Shown here one piece after another: positions 1-9,184 of a DNA stretch of 64,000 nucleotides. Source of the stretch: Roseomonas alba (lineage in GTDB: Bacteria > Pseudomonadota > Alphaproteobacteria > Acetobacterales > Acetobacteraceae); the NCBI RefSeq assembly GCF_019430885.1, contig NZ_JAHYBZ010000004.1:496001-560000 (forward strand), written 5' to 3'. Numbering within the stretch: the stretch's first letter is position 1; each line of letters opens with the position of its first letter. The notes beneath the pieces were generated by a model. The model worked only from the letters and a program-made list of their open reading frames with translations. It searched no databases and was not told the DNA's origin. A program made the position numbers and the translations under genes.

Positions 1-1
1 C

Positions 2-94
2 CTGACGAGCGATTTCATGCTCGGCGACACCTGGACGTTGCGCATCCCCCACGCCGTGCATCGCGGGCCACCGATCAACTTGCCCAAGACCTGA
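2..94 (+). CDS. C-terminal 30 codons of a gene cut by the window edge
   Basis: An open frame enters from the left edge and ends at TGA 92-94. The visible residues include MLGDTWTLRIPHAVHRGPP. The pattern of a Gly-Asp turn, an Ile-Pro and two His near an Arg-Gly faintly recalls the last strands of cupin or phytanoyl-CoA-dioxygenase-like double-stranded beta helices, but thirty residues are too few to assign a family. It precedes mbfA in the same direction, with about 180 bases between. Confidence 0.4.
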   Translation: MTSDFMLGDTWTLRIPHAVHRGPPINLPKT

Positions 95-276
95 CACCCG
101 ACAGAATACTTCCTGGGATATCTGCCCATTCTGAAAGTTGAGAGTGATTGGCAATTCCATTCCTGAAAGAAAATCGAACGCCGATCATCCAAAGGGATAG
201 GAGGAACACGAGGATCGAGCGATATAGACTGTCCTCAGCACCGCACTCCGTGCGCCACTGATCTCAAGGACGCCCG

Positions 277-1254
277 ATGTTCGCTTTCCTCGGCAATCGA
301 AAGCCCTTCTCGCAGCTTTCGGAGAAGGAAATCCTCGCCCTCGCCATCTCCTCGGAGGAGGACGATGCGCGCATCTACGCCAGCTATGCCGAGCGGCTGC
401 GCCACGACTTCCCCGCCACCGCCGCGATGTTCGACGACATGGTGACGGAGGAGGACGGCCATCGCCGTTCCCTGATCGCCGATTTCGAGCGCCGCTTCGG
501 CAATACCATTCCGCTGATCCGGCGCGAGCACGTCGCCGGCTACTATTCGCGCCGCCCCATCTGGCTGGTGGAGAATCTCGGCGTCGACCGCATCCGCCAG
601 GAAGCCGAGCGGATGGAAGATGATGCGCGCCGCTTCTATACGGCCGCCGCCGGCCGGGCGAGCGATGCGGGCACGCGCAAGCTGCTCGGCGACCTCGCCC
701 TGCAGGAGGGTGGGCATCTCGATCGCGTCGCCGCCTCCGAAGCCACGCATCTGACCCAGGATGCGCGGCAAGATGAGGACGAACGCGCCCGCCGCCAGAC
801 CCTGCTGACCTGGGTGCAGCCTGGCCTGGCGGGACTGATGGACGGGTCGGTCTCGACCCTTGCGCCGATCTTCGCGACGGCCTTCGCGACGCAGGACCCG
901 GGCACGACCTTCGCGGTGGGTCTCGCGGCGTCGGTCGGCGCGGGCATCTCCATGGGCTTCACCGAGGCGATCCACGATGACGGCGTCATTTCGGGCCGCG
1001 GGTCGCCAATCAAGCGCGGTATCGCCTCAGGCAGCATGACGGCGCTGGGCGGGCTGGGGCATGCCCTGCCCTACCTGATCCCGTATTTCTGGACCGCGAC
1101 CGCGGTGGCCTTCGTCGTGGTCTTCATCGAGCTCTGGGCCATCGCCTGGATCCAGAACCGCTTCATGGAAACGCCCTTCCTGCGGTCGGTGACGCAGGTC
1201 GTGCTCGGCGGCGCGCTGGTGCTGGCGGCGGGCATCCTGATCGGCAGCGGCTGA
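277..1254 (+). CDS. mbfA: MbfA-type ferritin-VIT1 iron exporter
   Basis: This 325-residue protein joins an N-terminal ferritin/rubrerythrin-like four-helix domain (about residues 13-155) to a C-terminal VIT1/CCC1-like membrane domain (about 175-325). Glu-rich helices fit a di-iron site: SSEEDDARIY, TEEDGH, EAERMEDDA and LQEGGH. The membrane half holds about five hydrophobic helices and the GLMDGSVSTLAP segment. Known MbfA proteins of rhizobia sit in the inner membrane, bind iron in the cytosolic ferritin domain and export it, protecting against iron and peroxide stress; they are usually repressed by Irr. I looked for an Irr ICE box in the 180-base upstream region and saw no convincing match, so regulation is open. 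The ATG start agrees with the family N-terminus. It converges on the next gene across a perfect hairpin. Confidence 0.88.
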   Translation: MFAFLGNRKPFSQLSEKEILALAISSEEDDARIYASYAERLRHDFPATAAMFDDMVTEEDGHRRSLIADFERRFGNTIPLIRREHVAGYYSRRPIWLVENLGVDRIRQEAERMEDDARRFYTAAAGRASDAGTRKLLGDLALQEGGHLDRVAASEATHLTQDARQDEDERARRQTLLTWVQPGLAGLMDGSVSTLAPIFATAFATQDPGTTFAVGLAASVGAGISMGFTEAIHDDGVISGRGSPIKRGIASGSMTALGGLGHALPYLIPYFWTATAVAFVVVFIELWAIAWIQNRFMETPFLRSVTQVVLGGALVLAAGILIGSG

Positions 1255-1263
1255 GACACCGGT

Positions 1264-1291
1264 CGGGCGGCCGACAGGCCTTGGCCGCCCG
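1264..1291. terminator. Bidirectional hairpin between convergent genes
   Basis: CGGGCGGCC (1264-1272) pairs perfectly with GGCCGCCCG (1283-1291) around a 10-base loop. It lies exactly between the stop of mbfA (1254) and the stop of the converging hydrolase (1294). There is no T-run, so it is a hairpin terminator or mRNA 3'-end stabiliser rather than a classic intrinsic terminator. Confidence 0.55.
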
Positions 1292-1293
1292 CC

Positions 1294-1992
1294 TTACGCG
1301 GTCAGCCAGGCCGCCATCGCCGCGTTCACGGCTTCTGGCGTTTCCATGGTTGGCAGATGCCCGGCATCGGCGAAGTGGCGCAGGCGCGCGCCGGGAATCA
1401 GCGCCGCCATCTCCGCCGCCAGTTCCGGCACGGTCAACACATCGTCCGCGCCCACGCCGACCAGGGTCGGCACCGCGATGGCGGACAAATGCGGCCGCGA
1501 ATCGATGCGGTGCATGATCGCCTCCTGCTGGCGCAGGAAGGCGTCCTTGCCGACGCGCTCGGCCATGGTCATCACCTCGGTCGCGAGGGGCGTCTCCAGC
1601 CGGGCGGGATGGATCAGTTGCGGCAGCAGGCGCGGCGTCACGCCGCGGAACTGACCGGACCGCGACAGGCTGAGGAGGCCGCGCCGGCGGCGCTTCTGCT
1701 CCTCGGTATCCGCCCGCGCGCCGGTGTCGAGCAGGCAGAGCCGTGTCACCCGGCCCGGCACCTGCCGCATGATCTCGAGAGCGACATATCCGCCCATGGA
1801 CAGGCCGGCGAGCGCGAAGGGGCCATCGACCGCGGCGATCGCCCGGGCCGCCATTGTCTCGATACGGTCATCCAGCGTCAGGTCGGCGACAATGGGCGCC
1901 GCAAGCGGCGCCAGCGCCGCCGCCTGGTCGCGCCAAAGCCGCGCGTCGCAAAGCAATCCGGGCAGGAGCAGCAAGGGGAGCTTCTCGGTCAT
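1294..1992 (-). CDS. Alpha/beta-fold hydrolase
   Basis: A 232-residue alpha/beta hydrolase. The oxyanion-strand motif LLLLPGLLCDARLW is at residues 7-20, the nucleophile elbow GLSMGG at 63-68 makes Ser65 the catalytic serine, an acidic residue sits in GVGADDVLT, and the terminal His is in ADAGHLPTME. Length and layout match 3-oxoadipate enol-lactonase and BioH-like esterases, but the substrate cannot be read from sequence. It is monocistronic and convergent with mbfA. The ATG at 1992 places the first strand normally. Confidence 0.8.
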   Translation of the reverse strand: MTEKLPLLLLPGLLCDARLWRDQAAALAPLAAPIVADLTLDDRIETMAARAIAAVDGPFALAGLSMGGYVALEIMRQVPGRVTRLCLLDTGARADTEEQKRRRRGLLSLSRSGQFRGVTPRLLPQLIHPARLETPLATEVMTMAERVGKDAFLRQQEAIMHRIDSRPHLSAIAVPTLVGVGADDVLTVPELAAEMAALIPGARLRHFADAGHLPTMETPEAVNAAMAAWLTA

Positions 1993-2213
1993 CGCCTCGC
2001 TCTATCGCGGCATGGGTGGGCAGTCCATGCGCTGGGCGCGGGCCACGGGGCGCCGAAAACCTTGATCTTCGATGCAATGCGGCGCATATGCGGGGCGCTC
2101 GTGGATTGGCGGGCCGGATCGTCGGCCCCGGAGTGCGCCCCGCCGGGGCTCGGCCACCCACCGCACCACCCCGCTGGCGGCCCGTTGCGCCGGGCCCATG
2201 GAACAGAGCGAAC

Positions 2214-4169
2214 TTGAACGAGCTTCCCCCTACGGCCGCGGAAGCGGTCGATGCCCCGGTTCAACCGGTCCTCGCCCTTGAGGCGCCAGCGGCAGATGCC
2301 GCGCCCGAGACCATCATCGCCGCCGAGGCGGCCGAGGATGTCCCGGCCGATCCCGCGCCCGCCGATGTGATCGCCGAGGCCGAGCCCGAGGACGGCGCGC
2401 CGGCGGGTCAGGCTGAGGCCTCCGCGGACGAGGCGCCGGCCCAGGCCGTTGAGGACGCCGAGGACGAAGTCCCGGAATACACCGAGGAAGAGGACGAGCC
2501 CGAGCCGGCCCGCACCACTTTCGCGGATCTCGGCCTGTCCGAGGAACTGCTCCGTGCCGTCGTCGAAGTGGGCTATGTCCATCCGACGCCGATCCAGGAA
2601 GCGGCGATCCCCTGGGTGATGATGGGCCGCGACGTGCTGGGCTGCGCCCAGACCGGCACGGGCAAGACGGCGTCCTTCGTGCTGCCGATGCTCGACATCC
2701 TCGCCGGCAGCCGGGCCAAGGCGCGCATGCCGCGCAGCCTGATCCTGGAACCGACCCGCGAGCTCGCCCTGCAGGTCGCCGAGAATTTCGAAAAATACGG
2801 CAAGTACCTCAAGCTCAACCACGCCCTGCTGATCGGCGGGGAGAGCATGAACGACCAGCGCGACGTGCTCGAAAAGGGCGTGGACGTGCTGATCGCGACG
2901 CCGGGCCGGCTGCTCGACCTGTTTGACCGCGGCCGCATCCTGATGGCGGATGTGAAGCTGCTGGTGATCGACGAGGCGGACCGCATGCTGGACATGGGGT
3001 TCATCCCCGATGTCGAGCGCATCGTCTCGATGCTCCCGGCGATGCGCCAGACACTGTTCTTCAGCGCCACCATGGCGCCCGAGATCCGGCGCCTGGCCGA
3101 TGCCTTCCTGTCCAACCCGAAGGAGATCTCGGTCTCGGCGCCCGCTTCGGTGGCGACGACGATCACCGCCGGCCTCGTCTATGTCCAGCCGCATGACAAG
3201 CGCGAGGCGCTGCGGCGGATGATCCGCATCGAGCAGGTGCAGAACGCGCTGATCTTCTGCAACCGCAAGACGGATGTGGACATCCTCTACAAATCGCTGA
3301 AGAAGCACCGCTTCAGCGCCGGCGCCCTGCATGGCGACATGGACCAGGCGACCCGCTTCGCGACGCTGAATGCCTTCAAGGCGGGCGAATTGCAGCTTCT
3401 GGTATGCTCGGACGTCGCGGCGCGCGGCATCGACATCGGTGGGCTGAGCCACGTCTTCAATTTCGACGTGCCCTTCCGAGACGAGGACTACGTCCACCGC
3501 ATCGGCCGCACCGGCCGTGCCGGGCGCGAGGGCCACGCGTACACCATCGCCACCGCCGATGACGCCAAGAATGTCGCGGCGATCGAAAAGCTGACCGGCA
3601 AGCCGATCCCGCGCATGGCAGTCGAGGGTCTCGACCCCGTGCCGGAGGAAGAGATCGAGGAGGCGCGCAACGCGCCGAAGGGTCGCGGCCGTGGCCGTAG
3701 TGCGTCGAGCAGCAGCGCCAAGGGCCGCAGCGGCGATCGCCGTGAGGGCGGACGCCGCGACGGCAGCCGCCGTGACGGCGCCCCGCGCGACCGTGCGCCC
3801 CGCGAACGCGACCGCGAGGAGGCCGAAGCCCGCCCGCGCCGCGAGCGCGAAGACGCCGCCGAGGCGCGCCCGCGCCGCGAGCGGGAGGACGCCGTCGAGG
3901 CCCGCCCCCGCCGCGATCGGGATCGCGACCGCGACGCCCGGATCGAGCGCGAGACCGCCGAGCCGCGGGCCGAGCGCGAGCCGCGCCGGGATCGTGACCG
4001 TGACCGCGACCGTGACCGCCGCTACCGGCAGGAGGATCTCGGCCCGCCGGTGAAGGGCTTCGGCGATGCCATCCCGGCCTTCATGCTGATCCCGCTGCCA
4101 CGTCCGCGGGCGGAGAAGGCGGCGGAGCCAGCAGCGACCGAGACGGCGCCGGAGACCGAGGCGGCCTGA
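2214..4169 (+). CDS. DEAD-box ATP-dependent RNA helicase (RhlE-like)
   Basis: All SF2 DEAD-box motifs are present: Q motif with TPIQ (about 103-130), AQTGTGKT (about 145-152), PTRELALQ, TPGR, DEAD (about 253-256), SAT (about 284), LIFCN, ARGIDI and HRIGRTGR (about 427-434). The core is flanked by a roughly 100-residue acidic Ala/Glu/Pro-rich N-terminus and a roughly 165-residue Arg/Asp/Glu-rich tail containing tandem copies of ARPRREREDA; such tails usually bind RNA. Likely roles are ribosome assembly or cold-adaptive RNA remodelling. The start is uncertain. The frame is open far upstream across the divergent hydrolase, no in-frame ATG lies between 2091 and motif I, and TTG 2214 is the first plausible start near the acidic region; ATG 2088 is the alternative. 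Translation ends just before a strong intrinsic terminator. Confidence 0.9.
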   Translation: MNELPPTAAEAVDAPVQPVLALEAPAADAAPETIIAAEAAEDVPADPAPADVIAEAEPEDGAPAGQAEASADEAPAQAVEDAEDEVPEYTEEEDEPEPARTTFADLGLSEELLRAVVEVGYVHPTPIQEAAIPWVMMGRDVLGCAQTGTGKTASFVLPMLDILAGSRAKARMPRSLILEPTRELALQVAENFEKYGKYLKLNHALLIGGESMNDQRDVLEKGVDVLIATPGRLLDLFDRGRILMADVKLLVIDEADRMLDMGFIPDVERIVSMLPAMRQTLFFSATMAPEIRRLADAFLSNPKEISVSAPASVATTITAGLVYVQPHDKREALRRMIRIEQVQNALIFCNRKTDVDILYKSLKKHRFSAGALHGDMDQATRFATLNAFKAGELQLLVCSDVAARGIDIGGLSHVFNFDVPFRDEDYVHRIGRTGRAGREGHAYTIATADDAKNVAAIEKLTGKPIPRMAVEGLDPVPEEEIEEARNAPKGRGRGRSASSSSAKGRSGDRREGGRRDGSRRDGAPRDRAPRERDREEAEARPRREREDAAEARPRREREDAVEARPRRDRDRDRDARIERETAEPRAEREPRRDRDRDRDRDRRYRQEDLGPPVKGFGDAIPAFMLIPLPRPRAEKAAEPAATETAPETEAA

Positions 4170-4193
4170 GCCGTCTTCACCAGCGAGTGAGAG

Positions 4194-4229
4194 AGGCCGG
4201 AGGACAATCAACCTCCGGCCTTAATTTTT
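4194..4229 (+). terminator. Intrinsic terminator of the helicase gene
   Basis: GGCCGGAGG (4195-4203) pairs with CCTCCGGCC (4212-4220) around an 8-base loop, followed directly by TTAATTTTT. It starts 25 bases after the helicase stop codon and is one of the clearest Rho-independent terminators in the window. Confidence 0.88.
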
Positions 4230-4377
4230 GGCATGAAATGGGAATATTGTCCGATCCATCCGGCCTGGAGTGACTGACGATGGAGTGGAACAGGTGTTGG
4301 CCGGCCGGCGCGCCGATCTCGCGGGACCCGTCCTGGGGCGTCTGCGTGGATTTGGCGCCCGCGACCCCGCGGGCAAC

Positions 4378-4392
4378 ATACGGATTCCGTAT
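4378..4392. promoter_or_regulatory. 15-bp perfect palindrome upstream of a hypothetical gene
   Basis: ATACGGATTCCGTAT is a perfect inverted repeat with 7-base arms and one central base, in an AT-richer pocket 57 bases before the ATG at 4449. This size and symmetry are typical of a dimeric repressor operator, but no regulator gene is adjacent. The rest of the 4230-4448 gap shows no gene. Confidence 0.4.
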
Positions 4393-4448
4393 TCTCCATT
4401 GAACGCCAACACCCCGGCAGTGGCGCCTCGCCGCCTCCCACGCTGATC

Positions 4449-5468
4449 ATGCGCCTTTACTGGCGGCTGCTGGCCGCTTGGCCCCGTTTCCTGACGGCCG
4501 AGGAAGGTGCTGAACGCCGGCAGTGGGGGGCAGCGCCCGACGATGTGCGCGGCGCCTATCGGGCGCTGCGCAACACGCCGGCCTTCGCGGCCGCCGTTCC
4601 GCGCCTCTTTCCAGGCGAACAGGCCGACCTCCAGCGGGAGGATGGCTGGTACGGGAATTTCACCAGCAGCGCATTCGACTGGGCACGCATGGATCTGAAT
4701 GACAACGGCTTATTGGAAGTCGTCCTCGTGCTCTCGGCGCCTGGCCAAGCGTGCCCTGAGGATGGCTGCCCAGGGTTCGTCATGGTGCAGGATGGCACCT
4801 CCGATGGCTGGCGCATCGCCTGCGAAATCAACAACCCCGGCTGGTCCAGGCCGGTGCGGCGGCGCCGGCGTAGCGTCGGCTGGCATTGGTTCGAAACAGG
4901 CGCCGGTCTGATCGGCTGGCGACGGGGTGCCCCAGGACGCGGCTGGCGCAGCGGTCCCGTTTGCTATCGCGCCGGGCACCCGCGGCCCTCGAGAACGGAA
5001 CGGCAGTACTTGCGCGGCCTGACCGACAGTTCCGAACTCCACACCTTCAGCGAAACCGACAGCCCCTACGCCGCCGCGCTGCACGGTCTGTGGCCCGAGG
5101 ATATCGGCCAGCCCCGCGGCGCCGAGGATTGGCGCCGCCGCTTCGACCCGCTCCTGCATCTGCGCTCGCTGTGGGGCGATCTGGAGCCGGTGCGGCCCGG
5201 TGCCGTGGCGCTGATGCTCGCCTCGCCGCTGCTCTGCCGCGACGGGCGCTGTCCCGTCGCCATGGTCAGCGGGGCGACCAACGCCGCGCCCCGCACCACC
5301 CTGTGCTTCTTCGACGTGCCATGGGATGCCGACGTCACCCGCCTGCCCGAACGCGACATCGGCATCCGGCGCCTTGCGATCGGTGACCGGCTGGTCGGCT
5401 GGCGCGAGGCCCCCGACAATCCGCGCGGCATCGCCTGCACCGTCACGGACCTCCCGGCGCCCGGATGA
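4449..5468 (+). CDS. Conserved-looking hypothetical protein with an EF-hand-like loop
   Basis: A 339-residue protein I do not recognise. It has no clear signal peptide; the N-terminus [20 protein letters not shown] is mildly hydrophobic. Residues around 78-95 contain [15 protein letters not shown], which resembles the calcium-binding turn of FG-GAP or dockerin/EF-hand repeats (Asp-x-Asn-x-Asn-Gly followed by a hydrophobic strand). Tryptophan and arginine are abundant and six cysteines are spread through it ([18 protein letters not shown]). Codon use matches neighbours. It stands alone between the helicase terminator and gcdH. A secreted or periplasmic calcium-dependent role is conceivable but unsupported. 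Confidence 0.6.
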   Translation: MRLYWRLLAAWPRFLTAEEGAERRQWGAAPDDVRGAYRALRNTPAFAAAVPRLFPGEQADLQREDGWYGNFTSSAFDWARMDLNDNGLLEVVLVLSAPGQACPEDGCPGFVMVQDGTSDGWRIACEINNPGWSRPVRRRRRSVGWHWFETGAGLIGWRRGAPGRGWRSGPVCYRAGHPRPSRTERQYLRGLTDSSELHTFSETDSPYAAALHGLWPEDIGQPRGAEDWRRRFDPLLHLRSLWGDLEPVRPGAVALMLASPLLCRDGRCPVAMVSGATNAAPRTTLCFFDVPWDADVTRLPERDIGIRRLAIGDRLVGWREAPDNPRGIACTVTDLPAPG

Positions 5469-5554
5469 CGCTCGGCCCTTGCTCCCCGTGCCGTGCCGGC
5501 GCAGATAGGCAGCGTCTTGGGGAAACGCCCCCGCCGCCAGACGAGGAGCCCGTC

Positions 5555-6748
5555 ATGAACGTCGTCTCGAAGCCCGCCCGCGCGCAGTTCGTCTGGGACG
5601 ACCCGCTGCTGCTCGACGAGGTGCTCACCGAGGACGAGCGCATGATCCGCGACAGCGCGCGCGACTTCTGCCAGGAGAAGCTGCTGCCGCGCGTGCAGGA
5701 AGCCTTCCGCAAGGAGCACTTCCACCGCGAGATCATGAACGAGTTCGGCGAGATGGGCTTCCTGGGCGCGACGCTCGACAGCCATGGCTGCGCCGGCGTC
5801 GGTTATGTCGCCTATGGCCTGATGGCGCGCGAGGTGGAGCGCGTCGATTCGGGCTACCGTTCCGCGTTCAGCGTGCAGTCCTCGCTGGTCATGTATCCGA
5901 TCCACGCCTTCGGGTCGGAGGCGCAGAAGGACAAGTACCTGCCGAAGCTGCGCACCGGCGAATGGGTCGGCTGCTTCGGCCTGACCGAGCCCGATGCGGG
6001 CTCCGACCCGAATTCGATGCGCACCCGCGCCAAGAAGGTCGATGGCGGCTACATCATCAACGGCTCCAAGACCTGGATCACCAACTCCCCGATCGCCGAT
6101 GTCGCTGTGGTCTGGGCGAAGGATGATGAGGGCATCCTGCGTGGCTTCGTGCTCGAACGCGGCATGAAGGGCCTCACCTTCCCCAAGATCGAGGGCAAGT
6201 TCTCGCTCCGCGCCTCGGTCACCGGCATGATCATGATGGACGATGTCTTCGTGCCGGAAGAGAACCGCCTGCCGGGCGTGAAGTCGCTCGCCGGTCCGTT
6301 CAGCTGCCTCAATCGCGCCCGTTACGGCATCGCCTGGGGTGCCATGGGTGCCGCCGAGGATTGCTGGCACCGCGCACGTGACTACACGATGAACCGCAAG
6401 ATGTTCGGCAAGCCGCTGGCGCAGACGCAGCTCATCCAGAAGAAGCTCGCCGACATGATGACCGAGATCACCCTCGGCCTGCATGCGGTGCTGCGCGTCG
6501 GCCGGCTGTTCGACGAGCACAAGGTCGCGCCGGAGATGATCTCCCTGGTCAAGCGCAACAATTGCGGCAAGGCGCTCGACATCGCCCGCATGGCGCGTGA
6601 CATGCACGGCGGCAACGGCATCGTCGACGAGTATCACGTGATCCGCCACATGGTGAATCTCGAGACGGTCAACACCTATGAAGGCACCCATGACGTGCAC
6701 GCGCTGATCCTCGGCCGTGCGCAGACCGGGCTGAACGCCTTCGGCTGA
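5555..6748 (+). CDS. gcdH: Glutaryl-CoA dehydrogenase
   Basis: A 397-residue FAD-dependent acyl-CoA dehydrogenase that oxidatively decarboxylates glutaryl-CoA to crotonyl-CoA in lysine, tryptophan and dicarboxylate degradation. Visible family marks are the FAD/substrate segment [11 protein letters not shown], the [10 protein letters not shown] strand, the [15 protein letters not shown] helix characteristic of GcdH rather than other ACADs, and the C-terminal [20 protein letters not shown] with the catalytic Glu at about 376. The ATG at 5555 follows the Shine-Dalgarno-like ACGAGGAG by six bases. The frame is open farther upstream but those codons lack family similarity. It is monocistronic with its own intrinsic terminator. 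Confidence 0.94.
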   Translation: MNVVSKPARAQFVWDDPLLLDEVLTEDERMIRDSARDFCQEKLLPRVQEAFRKEHFHREIMNEFGEMGFLGATLDSHGCAGVGYVAYGLMAREVERVDSGYRSAFSVQSSLVMYPIHAFGSEAQKDKYLPKLRTGEWVGCFGLTEPDAGSDPNSMRTRAKKVDGGYIINGSKTWITNSPIADVAVVWAKDDEGILRGFVLERGMKGLTFPKIEGKFSLRASVTGMIMMDDVFVPEENRLPGVKSLAGPFSCLNRARYGIAWGAMGAAEDCWHRARDYTMNRKMFGKPLAQTQLIQKKLADMMTEITLGLHAVLRVGRLFDEHKVAPEMISLVKRNNCGKALDIARMARDMHGGNGIVDEYHVIRHMVNLETVNTYEGTHDVHALILGRAQTGLNAFG

Positions 6749-6759
6749 TCGCCCCGACC

Positions 6760-6792
6760 CGGAAAGGCCGGATCCCCGGCCTTTCCGTTTTG
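6760..6792 (+). terminator. Intrinsic terminator of gcdH
   Basis: GGAAAGGCCGG (6761-6771) pairs perfectly with CCGGCCTTTCC (6776-6786) around the tetraloop ATCC, followed by GTTTTGT. It begins 13 bases after the gcdH stop codon. Confidence 0.9.
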
Positions 6793-6849
6793 TCATGATC
6801 TGTTGCATCGCAGCATGACCCGCTAGGCTGGCGCGATCAGGAGAACCCG

Positions 6850-7815
6850 ATGATCGCTCGCCGCACTCTCAGCGCCGCCGCCCTCGCGCTGCTTGCCACC
6901 CCCGCCCTCGCCCAGACCGCCTGGCCGCGCCGACCGGTGCGCCTGCTGGTGGGCTTCGCCCCGGGTGGCTTCACAGACATCGTCGCCCGCGCGGTCGCCG
7001 AGCAGTACAGCCAGATCCTGGGCGTCAACGTGGTGGTGGAAAACCGCTCCGGTGCCTCCGGCACGCTCGCGACCGATTTCGTCGCCAAGGCGCCAGCCGA
7101 TGGCTCGGTGCTGCTGCTCGGCCATTCCACGCCGAACGCCGTCGCCGCCGCACTGTTCAGCAACCTCCCCTACGATCCGCTCACGGACCTGACGCCGATC
7201 GCCCAGATCGCCGTCCACCCGCATCTGCTGGTGGTCCCGGCCTCCTCCCCCCATCGCTCGACCGAGGCACTGGTCGCCGCGGCGCGCGCGCAACCGGGCA
7301 GCATCTCCTTCTCCTCGGCCGGCATCGGCTCGGTCCATCACGTCGCCTGCGCCACCCTCGCGCAGAAGGCCGGCGTCGAGTTCGTCCATGTCCCCTATCG
7401 CGGCAGCGCACCGGCGATGGCCGACCTGCTGGCCGGCCGCGTCGACATGACGATCGATGGTGTCAGCGCCGTCGCCGGTCCGATCAGCGAAGGCAAGCTG
7501 CGCCCGCTCGCCGCCGGCACCCTGGCGCGCATCGATCGCTGGCCCGACATGCCGACCCTGCAGGAACAGGGCTATGGCGAGATCGACGCCATGAGCTGGG
7601 TCGGCGTCTTCGGCCCGGCCGGCCTGCCGCCCGAGCTGGTGCAAGCCGCCGCCGCCGCTGCCGACACCGCCCTGAAGGCCGAAGGCATGCAGCGCGTGCT
7701 GCAGGCCGGCAGCTCCCTCCCCGCCACCCGGCGCGGCCAGGAATTCCGCGATTTCGTGGCGCTGGAGATCACCCGCTACCAGGCGGTGCTCGGCAACAGC
7801 CGCATCGCCCTTTGA
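6850..7815 (+). CDS. Bug/TctC-family periplasmic receptor
   Basis: A 321-residue tripartite-tricarboxylate-transporter substrate-binding protein. Residues 1-22 form a signal peptide ending ATPALAQ, followed by the family opening WPRRPVRLLVGFAPGG, then VVENRSGASG and the HVPYRGSAPAMADLLAGRVD region. Bug proteins bind carboxylates, amino acids or aromatic acids in the periplasm. No tctA/tctB membrane genes are nearby, so this is one of the many orphan receptors usual in Acetobacteraceae and Burkholderiales; the ligand is unknown. It follows the gcdH terminator and is only 12 bases from the downstream methyltransferase, so the two are probably co-transcribed. Confidence 0.9.
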   Translation: MIARRTLSAAALALLATPALAQTAWPRRPVRLLVGFAPGGFTDIVARAVAEQYSQILGVNVVVENRSGASGTLATDFVAKAPADGSVLLLGHSTPNAVAAALFSNLPYDPLTDLTPIAQIAVHPHLLVVPASSPHRSTEALVAAARAQPGSISFSSAGIGSVHHVACATLAQKAGVEFVHVPYRGSAPAMADLLAGRVDMTIDGVSAVAGPISEGKLRPLAAGTLARIDRWPDMPTLQEQGYGEIDAMSWVGVFGPAGLPPELVQAAAAAADTALKAEGMQRVLQAGSSLPATRRGQEFRDFVALEITRYQAVLGNSRIAL

Positions 7816-7827
7816 CCATGAGCTGCC

Positions 7828-9117
7828 ATGCCCGACGCCGCTGAAACCACCATCACCGCGCTTGGGGCGGGCGGCGATGGCATGGTGAGCCTGCCGGGCG
7901 GGGAGACCTGCTTCGTGCCCCGCGCCCTGCCCGGCGAGCGGGTGCTGGTGGGCCCCGCCACCCGCCGTGCCGGCGCGCTTCACGCACGCCTCGAGGCCGT
8001 TCTCTCGCCAAGCCCCGCGCGCCGCGATCCCCCCTGTCCGCATTTCACTGAAGGCTGCGGCGGCTGCGCCCTGCAGCACTGGGCGCCCGAGGCCCAGGCC
8101 GCGTGGAAGCGCGAGCGACTGCGCGAGGCCCTGTCCCGCGCCGGCTACCCCGATGCCGTGGTTGCCGAGACCGTCACCACCCCGCCCGGCCGCCGCCGCC
8201 GCGCCGATTTCGCCCTGCGTCGCAGCCCGGGCCAGGCGCTGGTCGGGTTCCACGAATCCGGCAGCGGCGCGGTACTCGACCTCGCGCAGTGTCTCGTGCT
8301 GGATCCGCGCCTCGTCGCACTGATCGATCCCCTGCGCGACCTGCTCCGCCGCCTGCCGGCGCTGCGGAAGGAGGGTTCGGCGGTCGTGAACCTGCTCGAC
8401 ACCGGACCGGACCTGCTGCTGCGCACCGATGGCGCGCTGTCTCCCCCGGAGCGCGTCGTGCTCGCCGCCTTCGCCCAGCGGGCCGGCATCCCGCGCATTG
8501 CCTGGGCACGGAAGGACGGCCCGGTCGAGATCGCCGTGCAGCTCGGCCCCGCGACCATCGCGCTGTCCGGCGTGGAGGTCGCGCCGGCGCCCGGCGCCTT
8601 TCTCCAGGCCAGCCCCGAGGGCGAGGCCGCCATCATCGCCGCCGTGCTGGCCGGACTGCCGGCGCGCCTCGCCGGCCGCAGACGCATCGCGGATCTGCAT
8701 GCCGGGCTCGGAACGCTGTCGATCCCGCTCGCCGCGCAGGGTCGCGTCGCCGCCTTCGAGGGCGAGGCGACCGCAGTCGCTGCCCTCGCCACGGCGGCAG
8801 CACGCGCCGGGGTGAAGGTGACCGCCACCCGGCGAGACCTGGTGCGCCAACCGCTGACGGTCGCGGAGCTCAGCGCCTTCGCGGCCGTCGTGCTGGATCC
8901 GCCCTACGCCGGCGCGGCGGAACAGGTTCCACTGATCGCGCGCAGCACGGTGCCGGCGGTGGTCTATGTCTCCTGCAGCCCGTCGGCCCTGTCGCGCGAT
9001 GCACGAGCCTTCGCCCAGGCTGGATGGACGCTGGAAGCGGCGACGCCGATCGACCAGTTCGTGCATTCCGCGCAGCTCGAGGCGGTCATCGCTTTTCGTC
9101 GGGGCGGGCGGCGGTAG
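7828..9117 (+). CDS. Class I SAM-dependent rRNA (uracil-5-)-methyltransferase, RlmD/TrmA family
   Basis: A 429-residue RNA m5U methyltransferase. It has an N-terminal TRAM-like beta barrel (about 1-60), an iron-sulfur motif with Cys70, Cys77 and Cys80 (CPHFTEGCGGC) plus a fourth Cys in LAQCLVLDP, a SAM-binding Rossmann core (ADLHAGLGTLSIPLA), the DPPYAGA motif at about 357, and the catalytic nucleophile in VYVSCSPSAL (Cys near 383). The expected reaction is 5-methylation of a uridine in 23S rRNA. The first Cys spacing is slightly longer than in E. coli RlmD, so the exact target uridine is uncertain. It is followed by a cluster of repeat elements. Confidence 0.88.
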   Translation: MPDAAETTITALGAGGDGMVSLPGGETCFVPRALPGERVLVGPATRRAGALHARLEAVLSPSPARRDPPCPHFTEGCGGCALQHWAPEAQAAWKRERLREALSRAGYPDAVVAETVTTPPGRRRRADFALRRSPGQALVGFHESGSGAVLDLAQCLVLDPRLVALIDPLRDLLRRLPALRKEGSAVVNLLDTGPDLLLRTDGALSPPERVVLAAFAQRAGIPRIAWARKDGPVEIAVQLGPATIALSGVEVAPAPGAFLQASPEGEAAIIAAVLAGLPARLAGRRRIADLHAGLGTLSIPLAAQGRVAAFEGEATAVAALATAAARAGVKVTATRRDLVRQPLTVAELSAFAAVVLDPPYAGAAEQVPLIARSTVPAVVYVSCSPSALSRDARAFAQAGWTLEAATPIDQFVHSAQLEAVIAFRRGGRR

Positions 9118-9184
9118 GCGGCGAAACGCGGTGCCGCGGCGGAAGATCGGGGGTGCAGCCATCCCGCCCGCCTCCCGGATTGTT

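Noticed and set aside
97-276. Possible Irr ICE box before mbfA
   Set aside because: I compared the leader with TTTAGAA-N-TTCTAAA-type sites and only found partial matches such as ATTCTGAAAG; not enough to call.
1989-4211. A 740-codon ORF antisense to the DEAD-box helicase
   Set aside because: It follows the third-codon GC bias of the helicase, encodes a histidine/arginine-rich composition with no domain and has no start signal; a shadow of a GC-rich gene.
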